Shown here piece by piece: positions 1-5,246 of a DNA stretch of 7,003 bases. The notes beneath the pieces were generated by a model. It ran no database searches and was not told where the DNA came from. It was given only the letters and a program-made list of their open reading frames with translations. Made by a program: the position numbers and the translations under genes. The stretch is from an uncultured Ruminococcus sp. (GTDB taxonomy: Bacteria > Bacillota > Clostridia > Oscillospirales > Ruminococcaceae): NCBI GenBank assembly GCA_900553675.1, contig USEH01000113.1:1-7003 (forward strand), written 5' to 3'. Every line of letters starts with the position of its first letter. Positions within the stretch are counted from its first letter, which is position 1.

Positions 1-1136
1 CCTGCCGCCTTTACAGCTTCTGCCTCCTGCTCCTTGGCAAATCTTTCCGCCTCCGCCTGAGCCTTTTTAGCTTCGGCTTCTTGCTCGGCTTCGTACTTTT
101 CGGCTTCGGCACGCTTCATGCGCTCAAACAGCTCAGCCTCGGCAACCTTCTGGCGTTCGTACTGGTCGGCTTCCGCAGCCTGCTGAACGGCGTATTTCTT
201 GGCTTCGGCTTCCTTCATGATAGAGGCTTCAAGGGTCTTTTCCTGAATGTAAACCTCGCGCTCCTTCAGTTCAAGCTCCTTTTCCTGCCTTGCAAGGTTG
301 GCGTTTGCGGTTGTGATTTCAACCGTTCTGCGCTGCTCTTCTTCCTGAATCTTGTATGCGGCGTCGGCTTCTGCCTGCTTGATGTCTGCGCCCTTTTTCA
401 GCTCTGCCTGCTTTATCTGAAGCTCGTTCTGCTTGATGGCGATTTCGGTCTCGGACTGCACCTTTGCGTCGTTAGCTTCTTTGGATGCACGCGCGCGGGC
501 GATCTCAACCTCTTTATCGGCATTCGCCTTGGCTATGGCAGCGTCCTTTTTAATCTGCGAGATGTTGTCGATACCCAGATCGTCGATAACGTGGTTAGCG
601 TCTGAAAATCTCTGAACATTAAAGCTTACAAGCTCTATACCCATCCGTTTAAGGTCGGGAATTACGTTTTCGGAGACCTTTTCGACGAAGGTTTTTCTGT
701 CGCCGATAAGCTCGCGCAGGCGCATAGTGCATATGATTTCACGGATGTTGCCCTCTAAAACCTCGCCGACTATCTTGCCTATATCGTCAATAGTCTTATT
801 TAAAAAGTTCTGTGCGGCAATGTTTATAGATTCGGAATCGGGGCTGACTTTTACGTTTACCGCCGAATCAACGTAGATATTGATGCAGTCGGCGGTGGGA
901 ACAGCGTCTCCTGTTTTAATATCCAGCGGGATAAGCTTCAGCGACAGGCGGTCGACTCTTTCAAAGAAAGGAACCTTAAATCCGGCTTTTCCTATGAGTA
1001 TCTTGGGCTTTTTGCGCAGACCGGATATGATAAGCGCAGTGTCCGGCGGGGCTTTTACGTAGCCCGCGGAAATAAACAATGCAATAAGCGCAATTATTAC
1101 GACAGCCGGTATGATGATTGGCAAAAATTCGAGCAT
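1..1136 (-). CDS. Flotillin-like SPFH/band 7 membrane scaffold protein (C-terminus beyond window)
   Basis: The first 378 codons of a flotillin-type protein are present; the reading frame is open to the left edge, so the C-terminus is missing (flotillins are usually about 450-520 aa). Residues 5-23 form one hydrophobic membrane anchor. Residues 26-39 (YVKAPPDTALIISG) are the typical entry to an SPFH domain, which runs to about residue 190. From about 195 onward the chain is a long, highly charged coiled coil rich in Ala, Glu and Lys, with many EAE and AEA steps, as in Bacillus FloT/YuaG. Bacterial flotillins form membrane-bound oligomers that organise functional membrane microdomains. The start is set by AGGAGG (minus strand, 1144-1149) seven bases upstream of ATG. 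It lies 62 bp downstream of upp with no clear terminator between, so co-transcription is likely. No NfeD-like partner gene is seen upstream; one could lie beyond the left edge. The family call is firm; the cellular role is inferred. Confidence 0.92.
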   Translation of the reverse strand, partial: MLEFLPIIIPAVVIIALIALFISAGYVKAPPDTALIISGLRKKPKILIGKAGFKVPFFERVDRLSLKLIPLDIKTGDAVPTADCINIYVDSAVNVKVSPDSESINIAAQNFLNKTIDDIGKIVGEVLEGNIREIICTMRLRELIGDRKTFVEKVSENVIPDLKRMGIELVSFNVQRFSDANHVIDDLGIDNISQIKKDAAIAKANADKEVEIARARASKEANDAKVQSETEIAIKQNELQIKQAELKKGADIKQAEADAAYKIQEEEQRRTVEITTANANLARQEKELELKEREVYIQEKTLEASIMKEAEAKKYAVQQAAEADQYERQKVAEAELFERMKRAEAEKYEAEQEAEAKKAQAEAERFAKEQEAEAVKAA

Positions 1137-1198
1137 GGTTTTTCCTCCTGTCACTTGTTAAACTGTAAATTGTTAAAGCCACCTGATAAAATGTATTG

Positions 1199-1828
1199 TT
1201 ATTTGGTGCCGAATATTCTGTCTCCGGCGTCGCCCAGTCCGGGGACGATATAGCAGTTTTCGTTGAGACACTCGTCGAGATTTCCGCAGTATATTTCAAC
1301 GTCGGGGTGAGCCTCAGAAAGAAGCTTCAAGCCTTCGGGAGCGGCAATAATCGACATAAACTTGATATGCTTTCCGCCGCGCTGCTTGATAAGATTAACA
1401 GCGTCCACGGCAGAACCGCCGGTTGCAAGCATCGGGTCGAGGACGATTATTGTTCTGTCTCCGATATTGTCGGGCAGCTTGCAGTAGTATTCGTGCGGGA
1501 TGTGGGTAACCTCGTCGCGATACATTCCGATGTGTCCCACCTTGGCAGAGGGGACAAGCGCCAGAATGCCGTTTACCATTCCCAAGCCTGCGCGCAGGAT
1601 GGGGACTATTGCAAGCTTCTTTCCCGAAACCATCGGGCAGGAGGTCTTGCAGATGGGAGTTTCAATTTCAACCTGCTCCAAGGGAAGGTCGCGCAGGGCT
1701 TCGTAGCCCATAAGGGTTGCAATCTCCTCAATAAGCGTTCTGAAATCCTTGGTGCCGGTGTTTTTGTCCCTCAGTAGGGAGATTTTGTGCTTGATAAGCG
1801 GGTGGTCGAAAATAGTTACATTAGCCAT
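1199..1828 (-). CDS. upp: Uracil phosphoribosyltransferase
   Basis: This is a complete 209 aa protein, the usual length for Upp. It converts uracil and PRPP to UMP and pyrophosphate in the cytoplasmic pyrimidine salvage pathway. Residues 129-140 ([12 protein letters not shown]) are the PRPP-binding loop of type I phosphoribosyltransferases. Residues 74-84 ([11 protein letters not shown]) are the conserved Upp segment that binds pyrophosphate/PRPP. The C-terminal stretch at about 193-207, with PGLGDAGDR, is the Upp uracil-binding signature. The start is supported by AGAGG (minus strand, 1836-1840) seven bases before ATG. It is driven by the extended -10 promoter at 1870-1898, giving a short leader of roughly 35 nt, and no attenuator is visible in that leader. 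It is the first gene of a probable two-gene unit with the flotillin. Upp is often next to uracil permease or pyr genes; none is seen here. Confidence 0.98.
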   Translation of the reverse strand: MANVTIFDHPLIKHKISLLRDKNTGTKDFRTLIEEIATLMGYEALRDLPLEQVEIETPICKTSCPMVSGKKLAIVPILRAGLGMVNGILALVPSAKVGHIGMYRDEVTHIPHEYYCKLPDNIGDRTIIVLDPMLATGGSAVDAVNLIKQRGGKHIKFMSIIAAPEGLKLLSEAHPDVEIYCGNLDECLNENCYIVPGLGDAGDRIFGTK

Positions 1829-1869
1829 AAAAATACCTCTCTATCATAGTAAATTTATTATTTTTAACT

Positions 1870-1898
1870 ATTATAGCATTTTTCGACCCGCATTACAA
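1870..1898 (-). promoter_or_regulatory. Extended -10 sigma-A promoter for upp
   Basis: On the minus strand the -10 box TATAAT is at 1870-1875, preceded by TGC (extended -10). A 17 bp spacer separates it from a TTGTAA -35 box at 1893-1898, which matches four of six consensus positions. Transcription should begin near 1863, about 35 nt before the upp start. It is back to back with the rightward promoter, the two -35 boxes being 32 bp apart. Confidence 0.82.
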
Positions 1899-1930
1899 TA
1901 GGAAATCTGAATTATTTTGCAATTTTACTA

Positions 1931-1959
1931 TTGACATTTTCGCTGCGCGCGGTTATAAT
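1931..1959 (+). promoter_or_regulatory. Perfect-consensus sigma-A promoter for the riboswitch-exchanger unit
   Basis: TTGACA (1931-1936), a 17 bp spacer and TATAAT (1954-1959) match the vegetative sigma-factor consensus exactly. The predicted start, near 1966-1967, coincides with the 5' strand of riboswitch helix P1, so the transcript begins essentially with the aptamer. A strong constitutive promoter fits control by attenuation downstream rather than by a DNA-binding repressor. Confidence 0.92.
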
Positions 1960-1966
1960 TGTTTGC

Positions 1967-2053
1967 GATAAGGGAGTAATTGGCACGACATATGTGTAGC
2001 TTTGCCGACATCACGGATTTTTCCCGGCAGAGCGTTAAACGATGAGACTTATC
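1967..2053 (+). promoter_or_regulatory. yybP-ykoY family (Mn2+) riboswitch aptamer
   Basis: The 5' end reads GATAAGGGAGTAATTGGC, matching the family hallmark of helix P1 followed by a GGGAGUA internal-loop strand. P1 is GATAAG (1967-1972) with CTTATC (2048-2053). On the 3' side of the same loop the sequence GAGA (2044-2047) precedes P1, as in the family. P2 can form from ATTG (1979-1982) with CGAT (2040-2043). A strong nine-pair hairpin joins GCTTTGCCG (1999-2007) to CGGCAGAGC (2025-2033), followed on its loop side by ACATCACGG, resembling the conserved L3 Mn-binding segment. Known members bind Mn2+ and turn on Mn efflux genes, including TerC/UPF0016, P-type ATPases and cation exchangers. P1 overlaps the 5' arm of the terminator, so ligand-bound P1 should act as the antiterminator. 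I identified it by comparison from memory, without a covariance search. Confidence 0.87.
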
Positions 2054-2082
2054 TGCTTGGGGCAGATGGGTCTATATTTTTG
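2045..2082 (+). terminator. Riboswitch-controlled intrinsic terminator
   Basis: A twelve-pair stem joins AGACTTATCTGC (2045-2056) to GCAGATGGGTCT (2062-2073) through a five-base loop. Two of the pairs are G-U. It is followed by ATATTTTTG, a U-rich run in the RNA. The 5' arm contains CTTATC, which is also the 3' strand of aptamer helix P1, so the two structures are mutually exclusive. This predicts an ON switch in which Mn2+ stabilises P1, blocks the terminator and lets polymerase enter the exchanger gene. There are 41 bases between the U-run and the start codon. Confidence 0.88.
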
Positions 2083-2123
2083 TCCCGAAGCAAAATAATT
2101 CTTAATTCGGAGGTTTATTAATC

Positions 2124-3086
2124 ATGTCAATCTGGATTCACCTGCTTTTGTTTGCAATCGGAATCGCGCTTATCGTAAAGGGCGGAGATTTCTTTGTGGA
2201 TTCCGCTTCGTGGATAGCCGAAGTTTCGGGAATACCCAAATTCATAGTCGGTGCAACTATTGTTTCGGTTGCAACCACCATGCCCGAAATGATAGTTTCC
2301 ATCATGGCAGCCGCCGAGGGCAAGTATGATATGGCAGTCGGCAACGCAGTCGGTTCGGTAACCGCAAACACCGGTATTATCCTTTCCGTCGCAATACTTT
2401 TCATGACCATAGCAATTCCCAGAAAGAAGTATTTAGTAAAGGGTCTGCTTCTTATCGGCGCTATCATAATGGTATGGGTTGGAAGCTTAGGCTCCGAGCC
2501 CAGACATTTTTCGATGATTGCAAGCATAGTTTTGTTTATAATCTTTGCGGTTTATGTTTGCGAGAATATCAAGTCCGCCAAGGCTGACCGCTCCACCGAG
2601 GAAAAGCCCTCGTTTACCAAAAAGGACGTTGTTATAAAGATTGTGTTCTTTGTATTGGGTGCGGTTATGCTGGTTATAGGCTCTGACCTTCTTGTTGACC
2701 ACGGCTCTGCAATAGCAACAGCTATAGGAATCCCCGAGGCTATAATTGCGATAACCATGGTTGCAATCGGAACCTCTCTTCCTGAGCTTGTAACAACCAT
2801 CACTGCCATTGTTAAAAAGCAGTCGGGACTTTCCGCCGGAAACATCATCGGTGCAAACGTTATCGACCTTTCGCTTATTCTGCCGCTTTCGTCCATCGTA
2901 TCCGGCGGCAGACTTGAAATATCCAAGCAGGGCTATATGCTTGATATGCCCGCCTGCCTTGCAATAGTCGCGGTTGCTATCATACCCACGCTGTTTACCG
3001 AGAAGTTTAAAAAGTGGCAGGGCGCACTTATGCTTTGCATGTACGCGGGTTATCTGGCAATAGCTATGACCTGCTTTACGGTATGA
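2124..3086 (+). CDS. CaCA-family Na+/Ca2+ exchanger-like cation antiporter, probable Mn2+ efflux
   Basis: This is a complete 320 aa integral membrane protein, the usual size for the bacterial YrbG/CaxA branch of the calcium/cation antiporter superfamily. It shows the expected two homologous halves with about ten membrane helices, joined by a charged loop at about residues 147-168. Alpha-1 spans about 20-90 (ATTMPE at 50-55, then GNAVGSVTAN at 73-82). Alpha-2 spans about 186-255 (GTSLPE at 216-221, then GNIIGANVID at 239-248). Glu55, Asn82, Glu221 and Asp248 fall at the places of the ion ligands known from NCX_Mj, so transport should be intact. Alpha-1 has ATTMPE instead of the common GTSAPE, a mild departure. 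GGAGG (2109-2113) lies ten bases before ATG. The leader is a yybP-ykoY riboswitch, so I infer that the physiological substrate includes Mn2+; Ca2+ exchange remains possible. The glycosidase gene follows 30 bp downstream. Confidence 0.93.
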   Translation: MSIWIHLLLFAIGIALIVKGGDFFVDSASWIAEVSGIPKFIVGATIVSVATTMPEMIVSIMAAAEGKYDMAVGNAVGSVTANTGIILSVAILFMTIAIPRKKYLVKGLLLIGAIIMVWVGSLGSEPRHFSMIASIVLFIIFAVYVCENIKSAKADRSTEEKPSFTKKDVVIKIVFFVLGAVMLVIGSDLLVDHGSAIATAIGIPEAIIAITMVAIGTSLPELVTTITAIVKKQSGLSAGNIIGANVIDLSLILPLSSIVSGGRLEISKQGYMLDMPACLAIVAVAIIPTLFTEKFKKWQGALMLCMYAGYLAIAMTCFTV

Positions 3087-3110
3087 TCCGCAAGCCTTTC
3101 GCAAGCGGAG
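3087..3110 (+). promoter_or_regulatory. Hairpin covering the glycosidase ribosome binding site
   Basis: TCCGC (3087-3091), starting directly after the exchanger stop codon, can pair with GCGGA (3105-3109), which contains most of the GCGGAG ribosome binding site of the next gene. The loop is 13 bases. A ribosome terminating on the exchanger would open this stem, so translational coupling is plausible. The stem is only five pairs and there is no U-run, so it is not a terminator. Confidence 0.4.
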
Positions 3111-3116
3111 ACAATT

Positions 3117-5120
3117 ATGCTTATGAAATCTGATATATTTGAATACGGCAAATGGATATGCCCTGAGCGGCTTGCAGGTCTTACTCCTGTTGATGTTTTC
3201 GACAGACCGGAAAGCGTTATGGGCGAAGAGCCGAAAAATGTAAGGTTTTATGTCAGAAAGCGGTTTAACGTCAGCAAAGCCGGCATCAGGGCGCATATCC
3301 GCGTCTCTGCGGACGACTACTATAAGCTTTATATAAACGGAAGCTTTGTGGGTCAGGGTCCGGCGCAGGGATATCACACCTGTTACTATTGGAACGAATT
3401 TGACGTTACAGATTTTATAAAAGACGGCGAAAACGAAATCTGCGCAGATGTTTACTATCAGGGACTAATCAACCGCGCCTATCAGAGCGGGGACAGAAGG
3501 CTCGGCTTTATTGCCGAGCTTTACTTTAATTCCGACTGCATTCTGCACACCGATTCAAGCTGGGAATCGGCTTTTATCAAGGGCTGCAGTCCAAGCCATA
3601 TAATCGGTATGAACACCATGTTTTCGGAGGACTTTGACGGCAGAGCCGGCATAAGCGAATGGAGTAGCTGCGCCGAGATTGTCACCGACCACGTTTTCAG
3701 TCCATGTCCCGCAAAGCCGCTTCAGGTGTACGAAAAGGAGCCTTTTGCCGTTGAGCAGATAGAATCCGGCGGATGTTTATACGACTTCGGGCAGGAAATA
3801 ACCAGCACTCTGCGTATCAGCGCAAAGGGAAAAGCCGGAGCGAAAGTTCGCATACTCTGCGGCGAGGAGCTTGATGAAAGCGGCAATGTCCGCTATGATA
3901 TGCGCTGCGGCTGCCTGTATGAGGAATACTGGACTATACCCGAAGGCGGAGGAGTATTTGAGCAGTACGACTACCGCGGCTTCAGATATGCCGCAGTTAT
4001 ACCGCAGGACGGCGTGCAAATAACGTTTGTAAAGGCGATTGTAAGGCACTATCCCTTTGACGATAGCTACTGCGAGCTTGAAGCAGCCTCGCCGGTTTTA
4101 AAGCAGGTATGGGATATCTGCAAAAACGGAGTAAAATACGGCTCGCAGGAGGTTTTTGTCGACTGCCCTACCCGCGAAAAGGGGCAGTATGCCGGAGATG
4201 TTACTGTCACCGGCGCTTCTCACCTGATTCTCACCGGCGACACATCCCTTTTGAAAAAGGCGATAGACAATCAGATGCAGTCGGCAAAGATAAGACAAGG
4301 GCTGCTGGCGGTGGCTCCCGGCTCTTTCTTACAGGAGATCGCCGACTATTCCTTGCAGTTCCCGCTTTCAGCCCTGCGGTATTACAATGCGGTCGGGGAT
4401 AGGGCTTATCTTAGCGAAAATCTTAAGGTGTGCGAGGGGATAATCTCTCACTTCAAAAAATACTCACGCGGGGACGGGCTTTTATGCCGCGTCATGGACG
4501 AGTGGAATCTTGTTGACTGGCCCGAAAATATGCGCGACGGCTACGACTTTCCGCCGGACTACAGTGCCGAGCCGCACAATGTTATTAACGCCTTTTACAT
4601 CGTCTGTGTTATCGGCACCGAGCAGATAAGGGATATTCTGGGCGTATCATATAAAAAGGAGAGCCCCGCGCTTATTAAAGCCTTCAACCGCGAATTTTAC
4701 GATTTGGAAACCGGACTGTATAAGGACAGGGCAAACAGCAGTCACATTTCGCTTCATTCAAACATACTTCCGGCGTTTTACGGCTTTATAAAAAGCGGCA
4801 GCGAGCGGGCTGTAGGCGATTTTATAGTTAAGAAGGGTCTGAGCTGCGGAGTGTATATGGCGTACTTTCTGCTAAAGGCACTCTGCCGTCTTGGACGGCA
4901 TACCGACGCTTACTCGCTTATAGTCTCGCAAGGCGAGCATTCGTGGTACAACATGGTCCGCGAGGGCGCAACCACCTGCTTTGAGGCGTGGGGCAAGGAG
5001 CAGAAGTGGAACACAAGCTTCTGCCATCCGTGGGCAAGCGAACCGATAAGCGTTCTGGCGGAGGACATTCTGCCAAAGCATCCCGAATTGGGGCGGATCG
5101 TTTACCGCAAAAGCCGATAG
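3117..5120 (+). CDS. Alpha-L-rhamnosidase-like glycoside hydrolase (GH78-type), cytoplasmic
   Basis: This is a complete 667 aa protein with no signal peptide or membrane segment. GH78 enzymes remove terminal alpha-L-rhamnose from glycosides and polysaccharides by inversion. Residues about 35-165 form a beta-sandwich binding domain, with ADDYYKLYINGSFVGQGP at 65-82. Residues about 215-315 match the middle rhamnosidase domain (YDFGQ at 222-226, YDYRGFRYA at 284-292). From about 320 comes the (alpha/alpha)6 catalytic barrel with DCPTREKGQYAGD at 349-361. Asp349, Glu354 and Asp361 correspond to the acidic cluster of the family motif DCPQRDERxGWxGD, and Glu354 is the likely general acid. GATTCFEAW at 617-625 supplies Glu623, the candidate base, and is followed by the HPWASEP segment. 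It is shorter than many GH78 enzymes (about 900-1100 aa), lacking extra N-terminal modules. The start at 3117 is preferred because GGAG (3107-3110) is six bases away; ATG at 3123 is the alternative. Exact substrate is not predictable. Confidence 0.87.
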   Translation: MLMKSDIFEYGKWICPERLAGLTPVDVFDRPESVMGEEPKNVRFYVRKRFNVSKAGIRAHIRVSADDYYKLYINGSFVGQGPAQGYHTCYYWNEFDVTDFIKDGENEICADVYYQGLINRAYQSGDRRLGFIAELYFNSDCILHTDSSWESAFIKGCSPSHIIGMNTMFSEDFDGRAGISEWSSCAEIVTDHVFSPCPAKPLQVYEKEPFAVEQIESGGCLYDFGQEITSTLRISAKGKAGAKVRILCGEELDESGNVRYDMRCGCLYEEYWTIPEGGGVFEQYDYRGFRYAAVIPQDGVQITFVKAIVRHYPFDDSYCELEAASPVLKQVWDICKNGVKYGSQEVFVDCPTREKGQYAGDVTVTGASHLILTGDTSLLKKAIDNQMQSAKIRQGLLAVAPGSFLQEIADYSLQFPLSALRYYNAVGDRAYLSENLKVCEGIISHFKKYSRGDGLLCRVMDEWNLVDWPENMRDGYDFPPDYSAEPHNVINAFYIVCVIGTEQIRDILGVSYKKESPALIKAFNREFYDLETGLYKDRANSSHISLHSNILPAFYGFIKSGSERAVGDFIVKKGLSCGVYMAYFLLKALCRLGRHTDAYSLIVSQGEHSWYNMVREGATTCFEAWGKEQKWNTSFCHPWASEPISVLAEDILPKHPELGRIVYRKSR

Positions 5121-5123
5121 AGC

Positions 5124-5160
5124 AAAAATTAATAATTTTTCCGTCCATTTTAAGGAAAAA
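5124..5160 (+). repeat. A/T-rich inverted repeats after the glycosidase
   Basis: Two overlapping inverted repeats lie just after the glycosidase stop: AAAAATT (5124-5130) with AATTTTT (5134-5140), and TTTTTCC (5136-5142) with GGAAAAA (5154-5160). Either could contribute to weak 3' end formation. The stems are almost all A-T, and only the first is followed by T residues as part of its own arm, so a true terminator is doubtful. Confidence 0.3.
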
Positions 5161-5164
5161 GCTA

Positions 5165-5193
5165 TTGACAAAAGAGTTGCAATGTGATATCAT
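5165..5193 (+). promoter_or_regulatory. Sigma-A promoter of the ABC transporter operon
   Basis: TTGACA (5165-5170) is a perfect -35 box. A 17 bp spacer leads to TATCAT (5188-5193), five of six matches to the -10 consensus. The predicted start is near 5200, giving a leader of about 45 nt before the ATPase. The -10 box lies inside the palindrome at 5179-5209, which suggests repression by promoter occlusion. Confidence 0.85.
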
Positions 5194-5209
5194 TTTGATA
5201 TCACATTGC
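5179..5209. promoter_or_regulatory. Perfect palindromic operator (14-3-14) over the ABC promoter
   Basis: GCAATGTGATATCA (5179-5192) is followed by TTT and then its exact reverse complement (5196-5209). The whole 31 bp covers the end of the spacer, the -10 box and the likely transcription start. Its placement is typical of a repressor site bound by a symmetric dimer. No regulator gene is seen in the window. It is not followed by a T-run on the plus strand, and its left half should not be transcribed from this promoter, so an RNA terminator is unlikely. Confidence 0.85.
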
Positions 5210-5233
5210 GGTAAACTATATTTACGTGATAAG

Positions 5234-5239
5234 AAGGGG
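5234..5239 (+). promoter_or_regulatory. Ribosome binding site fixing the ABC ATPase start
   Basis: AAGGGG lies seven bases upstream of ATG at 5247. The in-frame GTG at 5226 would place this site inside the coding sequence and has no good site of its own. It would also add seven residues ahead of the standard MLKIEHL beginning, so 5247 is the better start. Confidence 0.85.
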
Positions 5240-5246
5240 AATAGCC

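Noticed and set aside
81..420. Repetitive look of the left end (recurring GCTTCGGCTTC-like words) as a DNA repeat array
   Set aside because: The words are codons for Glu-Ala-Glu steps in the flotillin coiled coil on the minus strand. Spacing is irregular and there are no spacers, so it is neither a CRISPR array nor a tandem repeat.
81..605. Plus-strand open frame rich in Leu, Phe and Gly opposite the flotillin
   Set aside because: It is the antisense of the Ala/Glu/Lys-rich coiled coil, whose codons read as hydrophobic residues on the other strand. It is an artefact of composition, not a membrane protein.
1196..1777. Plus-strand open frame (193 codons) opposite upp
   Set aside because: It is a mirror of the strongly conserved upp coding sequence, with no plausible ribosome binding site and no recognisable protein motif.
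3087..3109. Hairpin after the exchanger stop read as a terminator
   Set aside because: The stem is five pairs with a 13-base loop and no following T-run. It is better explained as ribosome binding site sequestration, or as chance.
2487..3377. Long open frame on the minus strand (296 codons) opposite the exchanger
   Set aside because: It covers the exchanger's second half and the start of the glycosidase in antisense. Its translation is rich in Arg, Cys, His and Tyr with no recognisable domain, and both overlapped genes are clearly real.
5179..5209. The palindrome read as a rho-independent terminator of the glycosidase
   Set aside because: No T-run follows on the plus strand, the stem is A/T-rich, and it overlaps a good promoter's -10 box. 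An operator explains it better.
5211..5225. GTAAA/TTTAC small inverted repeat before the ABC ribosome binding site
   Set aside because: Five A/T-rich pairs with a five-base loop are easily expected by chance and do not include the ribosome binding site.
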